A stretch of 16,793 bases of DNA from CAZYPH01 sp964649095 (GTDB lineage Bacteria > Bdellovibrionota > UBA1018 > UBA923): the NCBI GenBank assembly GCA_964649095.1, contig CAZYPH010000039.1:1-16793 (forward strand), read 5' to 3'. Every line of letters starts with the position of its first letter. Positions within the stretch are counted from its first letter, which is position 1. The position numbers and the translations under genes were made by a program. This document shows, piece by piece, positions 1 through 7,763 of the stretch. Below the pieces are notes generated by a model. The model worked only from the letters and a program-made list of their open reading frames with translations. It did no database searches and was not told the origin of the DNA.

Positions 1-1094
1 ACCCCATAGTGTTTAAGTTATCGCAAGGTGCCGACTATGCGCTGCAACGGGCTGATGGGGTTACGAAACAATATTTATTGGCACGTAAGTACCACTTTAA
101 AGTTTTACTGCAGCAAATCTCGGGCACTCTCTTAGTGCAAACCATTTTGAGTGCATTGCTGTTAGGGCTGGGTAGTGTGCTCGTTATAAAAAAACAACTT
201 ACACTTGGCCAACTGGTTGCTGCTGAAATTGTGGTCACGATGGTGGTTTCTGGTTTTGCTAAATTTGGGAAGTATTTAGAGGGGTATTACGATCTCGCTG
301 CAGCGATAGATAAATTAGGGGCACTGTTTGATCTGCCGTTAGAAGACAGCGTCGATTCGCAGGCGTACCCAGTCGCCAAATCAAATGCGCCGTCTGCTAC
401 CGAAGCCTATTCTGTAAAGTTAAAAGACGTTCAATTTACGTATCCAACAATAGCCCACGAAGCACTTGATAATATTAATATCGATATAATTAAATATAAT
501 AAAATAGGTATATATGGTTCAAATGCCTCAGGCAAAAGTACGTTGTTAGATATTATGATTGGCTTAAGACAGCCGACTTCTGGCTACGTTGAAATCGCCG
601 AACAAGATTTAAGAGACCAGCCACACGATTGGTTCCGCAGTCACGTCGCGCTAGTACGTAAGGTTGAGATCTTTGATGGTACTATTTTAGAAAATATTCA
701 AGTGGGGCGCGCAGCCGTAACACTCGAGGCTGCGAAGGAGGCTCTGAAAAAGGTAGATCTTTTGGCCGATATTTCGGCCCTTCCTGATGGATTACAGACT
801 AGTCTAGCCGGTAGTTTAAACCCACTGTCGGCAGGTCAAACGCAGCGCCTCATGTTAGCGCGCGCTTTAGCAGGCAGACCTAAACTACTTTTATTGGATG
901 AAGCGTTGGAAAATATTGATGGTGTTACGAAAGCAAAAATACTTTCGATGTTGGTTGCCCCCGATGCACCGTGGACGTTGGTACTAGCGTCGCACGATAA
1001 AACCGAGTTACAGCACTGCGCTACGATCTATCGATTAGAACAGGGCCGCATCGTATTAGAAACCAAATCACAAAAGTCAGGACAATCAACATGA
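1..1094 (+). CDS. Type I secretion ABC transporter (permease-ATPase), 5' partial
   Basis: This is the C-terminal part of an exporter half-transporter that would use ATP to drive a substrate through the inner membrane into a HlyD/TolC conduit. The frame is open to the window edge, so the GTG at 9 is an internal Val and the gene starts upstream. Two membrane helices remain (about residues 39-60 and 66-86 from that Val), then a complete nucleotide-binding domain. It has Walker A GSNASGKST (516-542), signature LSAGQ (from 825), Walker B LLLLDEAL and an H-loop SH. The signature is LSAGQ rather than LSGGQ. The usual Q-loop Gln is not seen: the segment before FDGTILENI reads LVRKVE. The stop overlaps the HlyD start as ATGA, so the two are translationally coupled. 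The cargo cannot be told from this window. The family call is firm; the substrate class is unknown. Confidence 0.93.
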   Translation, partial: PIVFKLSQGADYALQRADGVTKQYLLARKYHFKVLLQQISGTLLVQTILSALLLGLGSVLVIKKQLTLGQLVAAEIVVTMVVSGFAKFGKYLEGYYDLAAAIDKLGALFDLPLEDSVDSQAYPVAKSNAPSATEAYSVKLKDVQFTYPTIAHEALDNINIDIIKYNKIGIYGSNASGKSTLLDIMIGLRQPTSGYVEIAEQDLRDQPHDWFRSHVALVRKVEIFDGTILENIQVGRAAVTLEAAKEALKKVDLLADISALPDGLQTSLAGSLNPLSAGQTQRLMLARALAGRPKLLLLDEALENIDGVTKAKILSMLVAPDAPWTLVLASHDKTELQHCATIYRLEQGRIVLETKSQKSGQST

Positions 1095-2137
1095 TTTACC
1101 GACTACCGCGATTAGTTCAAGATAAACTAGAATCGTTTGCGTTAGTAGAATCGACGAGGTCGGCCCGTTTTTTAGCGAAACTCTTGGCTGGTTTCTTCGG
1201 TGTGAGTTTAATCGCATTATTAGTGGTGCCTTGGCAGCAAACATCGCGTGGTTTCGGGCGTGTGGCTGCTTTTTCACCGACTGATCGCCAGCAAAATATC
1301 GATGCCCCCATTGAGGGGCGTTTGGGCCAGTGGTTTGTGCAAGAGGGCTCGATTGTAGAAGAGGGCGATCCGATTGTGGAAATCTTCGATAACGATCCCG
1401 ATATTCTCACGCGATTGAAGGCTGAACAAAATGCCATACAAAAGCGGCTTAACGCTGCTAGATTGGCCACGCAGACTTCGAAAAAAAACGTAGATCGTCA
1501 GAAAGAACTTTTTGAACAAGGCATTAGTTCCAAACGAACCTACGAACAAGCCGAGTTAGAGTACGCACGCTATTTAACTGACGAAGCGAATAGCAGTGCT
1601 GAGCTCTCGCGCATACAAGTGCGTTTGGCGCGGCAACAGCAACAGTCTGTCACGGCACCTCGTTCAGGAACGATCTTGAGGCGCTTGGCGGGAGAGGGTT
1701 CAAAACTGGTAAAAACAGGCGATATTTTAGCCGTAATAGTACCCGATACGGCGTCGCGTGCCGTGGAATTATGGGTCGATGGCAACGATGCGCCGTTAAT
1801 TACGCCCGGTCGCAACGTACGTCTACAATTTGAGGGTTGGCCTGCCATACAATTTAGTGGTTGGCCATCGGTAGCCGTTGGTACGTTTGGTGGAAAAGTA
1901 TCTTTTGTTGATGCCGCCGATAGTGGCAACGGAAAATTCCGTGTGGTTGTGGTGCCGGCTGAAGGCGAACGTTGGCCCTCGCCGCGGTATTTACGGCAAG
2001 GCGTTCGCGCTAATGGTTGGATTCTGTTAGACCGCGTTACTTTGGGGTACGAATTGTGGCGCCAGTTCAATGGCTTTCCGCCGTCGCTAAAAGAAGAAGA
2101 GACGATGCAAAACTTGTATAGCGAGAAGAAAAAATGA
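1091..2137 (+). CDS. HlyD-family periplasmic adaptor (membrane fusion protein)
   Basis: Adaptor that bridges the inner-membrane ABC exporter and the outer-membrane channel. It is 348 residues. A short cytoplasmic N-terminus is followed by one membrane anchor (about residues 29-48). A biotinyl-lipoyl half-domain comes next (about 68-103, with IDAPIEGRLGQ and VQEGSIVEEGDPI). An alpha-hairpin of about 80 residues rich in Arg, Glu, Gln and Ala follows, and its tip LFEQGISSKRTYEQAE has the LxxxGxIS-like pattern by which adaptors meet TolC. The second lipoyl half (APRSGTI...LVKTGDILA) and a beta-barrel region end the protein. The start codon overlaps the ABC gene stop by ATGA, and its own stop overlaps the next start in the same way. 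This three-gene order is the classic type I secretion arrangement. Confidence 0.93.
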   Translation: MIYRLPRLVQDKLESFALVESTRSARFLAKLLAGFFGVSLIALLVVPWQQTSRGFGRVAAFSPTDRQQNIDAPIEGRLGQWFVQEGSIVEEGDPIVEIFDNDPDILTRLKAEQNAIQKRLNAARLATQTSKKNVDRQKELFEQGISSKRTYEQAELEYARYLTDEANSSAELSRIQVRLARQQQQSVTAPRSGTILRRLAGEGSKLVKTGDILAVIVPDTASRAVELWVDGNDAPLITPGRNVRLQFEGWPAIQFSGWPSVAVGTFGGKVSFVDAADSGNGKFRVVVVPAEGERWPSPRYLRQGVRANGWILLDRVTLGYELWRQFNGFPPSLKEEETMQNLYSEKKK

Positions 2138-3561
2138 TTCTCGCACACCGCGATCGTGCCCTATCTAGAGTGGTGGTGTTTTGTTTTACCTTCATGGGTG
2201 TCCTACAAGTTCAAGACGCCATGGCCGCGCGCCCATTAGAGTTAAATGATGTGTTGTCATCGGTGGACCAATCATACCCTTTAGTAAATGCGGCGAGCCA
2301 TGATCAGACGCGTGCACGAGCCGATCTATTAGCAGCGAAGGGTGGTTTTGATACAACACTAAAAGCGCAGTTGCAAAACGCGCCCTCAGGTCAATATGAA
2401 AATCGCTATATAGATATGGTCTTAGAGCAGCCTACCCCGATTTGGGGTACGCGGTTGTTTACAGGGTATCGTCGTGGAAGCGGCAATTTTGCCGTGTATG
2501 ACGGTCGACTCTTAACCAACGACTTAGGCGAAATACGTGGTGGTTTAGAAGTACCGATTTTGCGCGGCGGAATTATCGATGAACGCCGCGCGCGGATTCA
2601 GTCGAGCGACAAAGCCGTCGAAGGTTCACAGCAGGCGCTCTCTTCGCAGCGCTTAGAGGCTCGGCGTTTTGCGACTTATCGATACTACGAGTGGCTAGCC
2701 ACTATTGAGCGCAAACATATAGCAGAATCACTATTAAAGTTAGCGTTAGAGCGCGATCGTGTCATGCGTCAGCGCACGGCGGCCGGTGATGCGGCTGAAG
2801 TAGAAAAAATTGATAACCGACGTAGCGTACTCTCTCGCGAAGCATTTGTGGTGGCGGCAGAACGTAGTATTGAAAAGGCGGCTTTAGAACTTTCATTATT
2901 TTATCGTGATGCTCACGGGCAACCCGTTCTAGTACAAACGTCCGATGCTCCGGTGGGTAGTTGGCTCGACGTCGGTCACGCTGTAGTCCACTTGCCCGAC
3001 TTTAAAATGCTATCTGAAACAGTGATTCTTACGCACCCTGAGTTATTGCGTTTGCAGGCCCAGTTGGCGCAGAACGAAGTCGACCAACGTTTAAATCGTA
3101 ATGCTATTTTACCAAAACTCGACGCCGAGTTTTTAGTGGCTCAAGACTGGGGCACTGGTAGTTCAGGCAAAGCAATGCGCGAGTACAAGGCAGCATTGAA
3201 ACTAGATTTCCCGCTGTTTTTTAGAACTGGACGTGGACGCGCTGAAAGTGCTGCGGCTCAAGGCCAGCGCCTAGAGGCGGTATTAAATTTAACTCGCGAA
3301 CGTTTGATGGTTGGTCTGAACGACAGCCGCCAAGCCTTAGAGGCTTCTTATAAACGAATTCTATTGGCAGAAGATGAAGTGCGTTTGGCACGTAAAGTAG
3401 AATCAGCAGAGCGTTTAAAATTCAAACACGGCGATAGTAATATTCTGATGGTAAATTTGCGTGAGCAGGCCACTGCAGATGCGCAGTTGCGCACTATAGA
3501 AGCGATTACAGATTTCTACCGCGCTCAGGCCGACTTCACGGCGACGTTGGGGAAGTTGTAG
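2134..3561 (+). CDS. TolC-like outer-membrane efflux/secretion channel (OEP family)
   Basis: Outer-membrane trimeric channel component completing the export conduit made by the two upstream genes. It is 475 residues, usual for the family. A cleavable signal peptide is visible: an Arg-rich start, a hydrophobic core around residues 12-24, and a likely cut near QDAMAA at about 31-32. The mature part starts with the OEP-type PLELNDVLSSVDQSYPLV. It shows two long helical halves, with a second-half start at about residue 305 (THPELLRLQAQLAQNEVDQRLNRN), as expected from the internal duplication of TolC proteins. It overlaps the HlyD gene by four bases (ATGA). No clear U-tract terminator follows; the operon runs into a gene relic on the opposite strand. 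Confidence 0.92.
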   Translation: MILAHRDRALSRVVVFCFTFMGVLQVQDAMAARPLELNDVLSSVDQSYPLVNAASHDQTRARADLLAAKGGFDTTLKAQLQNAPSGQYENRYIDMVLEQPTPIWGTRLFTGYRRGSGNFAVYDGRLLTNDLGEIRGGLEVPILRGGIIDERRARIQSSDKAVEGSQQALSSQRLEARRFATYRYYEWLATIERKHIAESLLKLALERDRVMRQRTAAGDAAEVEKIDNRRSVLSREAFVVAAERSIEKAALELSLFYRDAHGQPVLVQTSDAPVGSWLDVGHAVVHLPDFKMLSETVILTHPELLRLQAQLAQNEVDQRLNRNAILPKLDAEFLVAQDWGTGSSGKAMREYKAALKLDFPLFFRTGRGRAESAAAQGQRLEAVLNLTRERLMVGLNDSRQALEASYKRILLAEDEVRLARKVESAERLKFKHGDSNILMVNLREQATADAQLRTIEAITDFYRAQADFTATLGKL

Positions 3562-3608
3562 TGGTCTCTTCGCTTGGTATCAAGTCTCAGATTCCCAACC
3601 CGATGGGC

Positions 3609-3771
3609 CTACGGAAACTCCATCTTTTTCACCCAATCAATATAAGAAGTTAAAACAATTCCATCCGTCTCTAATGCTAGTTTTTCCCACTTGTCGAGGC
3701 CCGCCCAAAAAGACCATTTTTCTCGTATTTAAGACCGATTGCACAGGACCAACCAGATAACGACTTTTCAT
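3609..3771 (-). pseudogene. Relic of an AAA_14/DUF4143-type ATPase gene (N-terminus only)
   Basis: Reading the minus strand from an ATG at 3771 gives a 44-residue frame starting MKSRYLVGP and running into MVFLGGPRQVGKTS before a stop at 3637. That start and P-loop (GGPRQVGKT) are hallmarks of the AAA_14/DUF4143 ATPases, which are normally about 350-400 residues. Just after GKT the family-like sense breaks. A second frame then reads ALETDGIVLTSYIDWVKKMEFP up to a stop at 3609-3611. That could be the gene's own C-terminus joined by an internal deletion, or the following N-terminal stretch after a small indel. Either way the gene is dead. It sits between the tolC-like stop and tRNA-Leu. The N-terminal identification is confident; the second piece is uncertain. 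Confidence 0.72.
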
Positions 3772-3861
3772 GTCATTTTCAGATTATGTTCATTTAATAA
3801 CTTCTTTTGATTTACCCACTGTCTAGTGAGAAGAGCCGAGAAGAGCCGAAGAGTCCAAAAA

Positions 3862-3948
3862 TGGTGGCTTCGGAGAGAATCGAACTCTCACACCCGTAAG
3901 GATACACGATTTTGAGTCGTGCGCGTCTACCAATTCCGCCACAAAGCC
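3862..3948 (-). tRNA. tRNA-Leu (anticodon CAA)
   Basis: On the minus strand the 87-nt gene folds fully. The acceptor arm GGCTTTG (3942-3948) pairs with CGAAGCC (3866-3872, one G-U). The anticodon stem CACGA/TCGTG closes the loop CTCAAAA with anticodon CAA at 3912-3914. There is a long class II variable arm, and a T arm GAGAG-TTCGATT-CTCTC. The CCA end is encoded (3862-3864). The D arm carries the GGTAGACGCG run typical of leucine tRNAs. It reads UUG codons. Two tandem copies of AGAAGAGCCG lie just downstream of its 3' end (about 3828-3848). Confidence 0.97.
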
Positions 3949-4045
3949 ATGTGATTTGATTAATGCGGTAGAAGTCTCCATTCTTAAAAACAATGACCCA
4001 GAATGTCAATTGCACGTCATGTGTTTTCAGAAAAAAATCGACTCT

Positions 4046-4075
4046 TTGGTAGCCAAACTTCGATAAACTTATACA
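4046..4075 (+). promoter_or_regulatory. Candidate promoter of the ldcA operon, near-leaderless
   Basis: TTGGTA (4046-4051) and TATACA (4070-4075) are separated by 18 bases, and the ATG of the LD-carboxypeptidase lies only 11 bases past the -10 box. Transcription would begin within about five bases of the start codon, and no Shine-Dalgarno is present. This is assigned by pattern only; the -35 is weak. Confidence 0.35.
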
Positions 4076-4086
4076 ATTTTCGATAG

Positions 4087-5022
4087 ATGCAGCCGGTACC
4101 TCAACAAAAGACAAAACTTTCAATCGGACTAGTAGCCCCATCGTTTAATTACAACGAAGAGGCCTTACGGCGTGTGGTTACAGAGCTCGAAAGCCGTCTA
4201 AACTGCCAGTGTGTCTATCCGAAACAAAACACCCATTTATATTTTGCGGATACCGATGCCGCGCGCGCAAAAATTTTGGGTGATTATCTTTTAAATCCAT
4301 CGATTGATTTGATTCTTCAGATTCGGGGCGGTTACGGCGCGTCACGCGTATATCCGTTGCTAAAAAAGAGACTACAAAGACATCCGGAATTTATTCGAAA
4401 ACCCACAATCGGGTTGAGTGATTTTACGATTTTTCTAAATGCTCTAGCCCAAGATTTTGATGTGCCCACTTACCATGCGAGTCCGCTGTTAGGTCGGGGT
4501 TTTTTCGACGACTATTCCTGGAAACTTTTTGAGAGCGTGATCTTAGATAAAAAGAATCCACCACAACAAACGTTAGAATGGTTAAATCCGAGCGCATTGT
4601 ATCGTAATAAGGCCCTGGCAGGCCCAATCGTAGGTGGGTGTTTGAGTATTGTGACATCGACTCTGGCAACGGATTACGAGATAAATACAAAAAACAATAT
4701 ATTGTTTTTAGAAGATGTTGATGAAAAGCCCTATCGCATAGATCGCATGTTAATTCAGTTGGCGCATGCGAAAAAACTCGACCGTGTGAAAGCGATTGTC
4801 TTTGGTCAATTAGAGCATTGTGAGCCGATGAGTGTCGAACGTGATCCGAATCAAACGACGGCGAAACAGGCGATTGTCGATGCGTTGCAGTCGGTGCAGT
4901 TTAAAAAACCTATTTTATGGGGATTGTCCGCCGGTCATGGCATTCGCCAAGTGCCTATTCGTATTGGTCAGAGTGTCAACGTGCGTTTGGCAAAAAACGC
5001 AACGCTGACTTTTGGGAAATAA
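4087..5022 (+). CDS. ldcA: Murein LD-carboxypeptidase (peptidase family S66)
   Basis: Cytoplasmic serine peptidase that removes the terminal D-Ala from recycled murein tetrapeptides to give the tripeptide used by Mpl. It is 311 residues with no signal peptide, matching the family. Visible motifs are the N-terminal IGLVAPSF, IRGGYGASR, and the nucleophile elbow GLSDFT with Ser111. FLEDVDEKPYRIDR carries the catalytic Glu, and GLSAGHG near the C-terminus carries the catalytic His. GPIVGGCLSIV is also typical of S66. It heads an operon with a serine hydrolase three bases downstream and Mpl after that, which fits peptidoglycan recycling. Microcin-immunity MccF proteins share this fold, but the mpl neighbourhood favours LdcA. 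The start lacks a Shine-Dalgarno and may be leaderless. Confidence 0.92.
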   Translation: MQPVPQQKTKLSIGLVAPSFNYNEEALRRVVTELESRLNCQCVYPKQNTHLYFADTDAARAKILGDYLLNPSIDLILQIRGGYGASRVYPLLKKRLQRHPEFIRKPTIGLSDFTIFLNALAQDFDVPTYHASPLLGRGFFDDYSWKLFESVILDKKNPPQQTLEWLNPSALYRNKALAGPIVGGCLSIVTSTLATDYEINTKNNILFLEDVDEKPYRIDRMLIQLAHAKKLDRVKAIVFGQLEHCEPMSVERDPNQTTAKQAIVDALQSVQFKKPILWGLSAGHGIRQVPIRIGQSVNVRLAKNATLTFGK

Positions 5023-5025
5023 ATT

Positions 5026-6162
5026 GTGAGTGGAATCTTAGCTAAGTTGTTTAACGCGAGCCTGGGTCATACGCAGGTTTTGGCGTTGCCCCAAACAGCA
5101 CAAGTATGTAGTAGCGCTGTAGGCGACGTTTTTCAAAGTGCTCAGGTCTGTGTGGCTCGCTATAATCGTGGTGCCGACGCAGTACAACGTGCCGTTGGGC
5201 ATTTAGCCTATGGCGCATCAGAATATACGTTGTTTGATTTGGCGTCACTTACGAAAGTATTGTCGACGACGACGCTGCTGGCACTTTTGCAGCAAGAGGG
5301 TCAGTTGTTGTTAGACGACTCTATTCAAAAGTATTGGCCTGATGTTGCGAGTAGGTCCAATGTGGAGGCCTTTCTACAGACAACCACAATACGTAGCCTG
5401 CTTTTGCACACATCAGGGCTGCCGCCGGTGTACGCATTTCACAGCGAGTCTCAGCATGCAAAAGCAGGCGCCAATTTGCAGATTTTAGCGGAGCAGCTTT
5501 TAACAAAAATTTCAGACGCAACGATTACGTTAAATAATATTAATAAAACAGTATATAGCGATCTTGGTTTTTTGTTGCTCGGAGCCATCATTGAAAAAAT
5601 TGAAAATGCGTCGTTAGATGAAATTTTTCGAAGACGCATTTGTGCGCCACTCGGTTTAGAACGTCTGCAGTATTTACCCGTCGACCCCAACATTGCGCCA
5701 ACCGAAGTATGTGCCTGGCGTGAGCGTCTACTGATTGGTGAAGTGCACGATGAAATGGCCGCCTACACGCACGGTGTGGCTGCTCATGCGGGGGTGTTTG
5801 GAAATGCAGCCTCGGTGCTCAGCATCGCTGAAGCGTGGTTGCAGCCGCTGTTATTACAACCAAGTGCGCTGCATTTACGGCGCGAAACCGTGGAGCTGTT
5901 TTTTGCAAAAGATATTAGCGGCCGCGCCTTGGGGTGGGATGTGCCTTCGCCGATAGGCGAATACCGTTCGTGTGGCGCGCATTTTTCAGACCAGTCGCGT
6001 GGCCACTTGGGTTTTACCGGTACGAGTTTATGGATGGATCCTCAGAATGGCGTCATTGCCGTGGTTCTAACCAATCGGGTGTATCCGACACGCGCAAACA
6101 CTAAAATAAGAGAGTTTCGCCCGCTAGTGCACGACGCTATCATGCGTGATTGCGGATTTTAA
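5026..6162 (+). CDS. Serine beta-lactamase-fold hydrolase (class C/PBP4*-like), probably cytoplasmic
   Basis: Member of the beta-lactamase/transpeptidase-like serine hydrolases, a family with D-Ala-D-Ala carboxypeptidases, D-amino-acid amidases, esterases and AmpC enzymes. It is 378 residues. The catalytic tetrad SLTK has Ser74 and Lys77. The second motif is Y177-S178-D179 in place of YxN, and the third is H327-L-G-F-T-G-T, the equivalent of the KTG/HxG box. LLLHTSGLP and WMDPQNGVIAVVLTNRVYP are typical family segments. It starts with GTG three bases after the ldcA stop, so it is co-translated with it. No signal peptide or lipobox is visible, which would place it in the cytoplasm with LdcA and Mpl. 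Action on a recycled muropeptide or its amide/ester is inferred from context only; the exact substrate is unknown. Confidence 0.88.
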   Translation: MSGILAKLFNASLGHTQVLALPQTAQVCSSAVGDVFQSAQVCVARYNRGADAVQRAVGHLAYGASEYTLFDLASLTKVLSTTTLLALLQQEGQLLLDDSIQKYWPDVASRSNVEAFLQTTTIRSLLLHTSGLPPVYAFHSESQHAKAGANLQILAEQLLTKISDATITLNNINKTVYSDLGFLLLGAIIEKIENASLDEIFRRRICAPLGLERLQYLPVDPNIAPTEVCAWRERLLIGEVHDEMAAYTHGVAAHAGVFGNAASVLSIAEAWLQPLLLQPSALHLRRETVELFFAKDISGRALGWDVPSPIGEYRSCGAHFSDQSRGHLGFTGTSLWMDPQNGVIAVVLTNRVYPTRANTKIREFRPLVHDAIMRDCGF

Positions 6163-6185
6163 GTTCTATAGTGCGGTAGTACAAC

Positions 6186-6217
6186 TTTAGCCTTACACTA
6201 CTAAAAGAGAGGCTAAA
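6186..6217 (+). promoter_or_regulatory. Inverted repeat in the mpl leader, overlapping the ribosome-binding site
   Basis: TTTAGCC (6186-6192) and GGCTAAA (6211-6217) are perfect 7-bp complements with an 18-base loop. The right arm begins with the GG of the GAGAGG Shine-Dalgarno and ends five bases before the GTG start of mpl, so the fold would hide part of the ribosome-binding site. Confidence 0.4.
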
Positions 6218-6222
6218 ATCGC

Positions 6223-7653
6223 GTGAAACAAATTCCATTTGCAAATAAACGAGTTCACATTTTAGGCGTCGCTGGTACGTTAATGGGAGCGTTTGCTGCC
6301 TACTTAAAACGCTCTGGTGTTGTGGTTACGGGTAGTGATCAAAATATTTACCCGCCTATGAGTGGTGTTTTAGAGCGTGCGGGTATTGAAGTCTTTTCAC
6401 CATTTTCAGCGAGCAATATTGAGCGCGCCAATCCCGATGTTGTGATTGTTGGGAACGTAATTCGTGCCGACAATGTCGAGATGGTTGAAGTACAGCGTCG
6501 GCAGATTAAATATTTTAGTCTGCCGAGTGCGCTTGAAACCGAAGTGCTGCCGCACAAACACTCGATAGTAGTGAGTGGCACGCACGGAAAAACAACTACG
6601 AGTTCGATGATGAGTTGGGTTTTAGAGTGTCTGGGCCACGAGCCTTCTTTTTTTGTTGGAGGCGTTTTAAAAAATTTTACTGATAGTTTTCGTATTACAG
6701 ATTCTAAATATATGGTCTTAGAAGGCGATGAATACGATACGGCATTTTTTGATAAAATCGCTAAATTTACGCATTATTTACCTAAAGACGTCATCTTGAC
6801 TTCTATTGAATATGACCACGCCGATATCTACCCTGATATGCCAGCCTTAGTGCGTGCCTTTGATAAATTAGTCGCCTTGATACCTAACGACGGCAATCTG
6901 ATCGTGTGTGGTGAATATGAAACGACGTTGAGGGTGGCGCTAGCATCGAAGGCGCCGGTGACTACTTATGGTTTTGGTGACGTAGTTGATAGTCGTGCGA
7001 CTAAAGTAGTGTTGAACAAAGAGGGTGCAGAGTTTAAGTGGTCGTTTAAAAATGAGGCGCCCATCGATGTCAAACTGGCAGCCCCCGGCCGTCATAATGT
7101 TTTAAATGCTCTGGGTGTGTTGACTGTAGTACGTCAGCGCAACCTTGATGTTACAAAGGCGGTCGATGCGTTAAGCCGTTTTGGTGGGGTTCAACGCCGG
7201 CAAGAGGTCGTGGCCGAAATAAATGGCGTGACGTTAATCGATGACTTTGCCCACCATCCAACGGCGGTTCGCGAGACGTTGGCGGCAATGCGTGGGCGCT
7301 ACACCAATCGCAGAATCATTGCCTGTTTCGAGCCACGTAGTGCTACCTCGAGACGAAAGATTTTTCAGCAGGCCTATGCTGAGAGTTTTGATATTGCAGA
7401 TTATATATATATAGCAAAACCCTACGAACCAAATTCTCAGCCACCGGCCTTTGAAGTATTTTCAACGCAAGATGTCATAGAAGATTTAAAAAAACGCTCA
7501 AAGCGAGCTGCTATTTTTGACGTGTCGGACGATGGAGTAAAACAATTCGTGCAGTCGCTGAAAAGTGGTGATGTCGTGGTCGTCATGAGTAATGGTGGTT
7601 TTTCTGGCGTACTGCGGCGTATGGAAGAGTTGTTGCGAGCCAAGAAAAATTAA
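6223..7653 (+). CDS. mpl: UDP-N-acetylmuramate:L-alanyl-gamma-D-glutamyl-meso-diaminopimelate ligase
   Basis: Mur ligase that attaches salvaged murein tripeptide (L-Ala-gamma-D-Glu-meso-DAP) directly to UDP-MurNAc, using ATP in the cytoplasm. It is 476 residues, close to the 457 of E. coli Mpl. The N-terminal Rossmann domain opens HILGVAGTLMGAFA with the TGSDQNIYPPMS segment. The ATP loop is GTHGKTTT starting at Gly119. LEGDEYDTAFFDK and TSIEYDHADIYPD mark the central domain. RHNVLNALGVL and the C-terminal-domain motif DDFAHHPTA (from Asp340) follow. The VAGTLMGAFA and EGDEYDTAFFD segments are more like Mpl than MurC. GTG start with a GAGAGG Shine-Dalgarno partly buried in an inverted repeat. 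It is the third gene of the ldcA cluster. The enzyme implies a meso-DAP cell wall. Confidence 0.95.
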   Translation: MKQIPFANKRVHILGVAGTLMGAFAAYLKRSGVVVTGSDQNIYPPMSGVLERAGIEVFSPFSASNIERANPDVVIVGNVIRADNVEMVEVQRRQIKYFSLPSALETEVLPHKHSIVVSGTHGKTTTSSMMSWVLECLGHEPSFFVGGVLKNFTDSFRITDSKYMVLEGDEYDTAFFDKIAKFTHYLPKDVILTSIEYDHADIYPDMPALVRAFDKLVALIPNDGNLIVCGEYETTLRVALASKAPVTTYGFGDVVDSRATKVVLNKEGAEFKWSFKNEAPIDVKLAAPGRHNVLNALGVLTVVRQRNLDVTKAVDALSRFGGVQRRQEVVAEINGVTLIDDFAHHPTAVRETLAAMRGRYTNRRIIACFEPRSATSRRKIFQQAYAESFDIADYIYIAKPYEPNSQPPAFEVFSTQDVIEDLKKRSKRAAIFDVSDDGVKQFVQSLKSGDVVVVMSNGGFSGVLRRMEELLRAKKN

Positions 7654-7750
7654 ACACGGAACCAGGAATTTCTTTCACGCCGCTATAGTCGAAGTTCTAT
7701 TTCTACATTCTACTTATATATAGAGACGAGTGTAGTTTAGAAACAATATA

Positions 7751-7756
7751 TATAAT
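7751..7756 (+). promoter_or_regulatory. Consensus -10 box next to the SprT-like start
   Basis: An exact TATAAT lies seven bases before the ATG at 7764, inside a TA-rich run. No Shine-Dalgarno is present between it and the ATG, so a leaderless transcript is likely if this box is used. No good -35 is seen at 16-18 bases upstream. Confidence 0.4.
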
Positions 7757-7763
7757 AACAGCT

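Noticed and set aside
3609..3948. A mobile element integrated at tRNA-Leu
   Set aside because: No integrase, no duplicated tRNA 3' end and no inverted repeats are visible; only a gene relic lies beside the tRNA.
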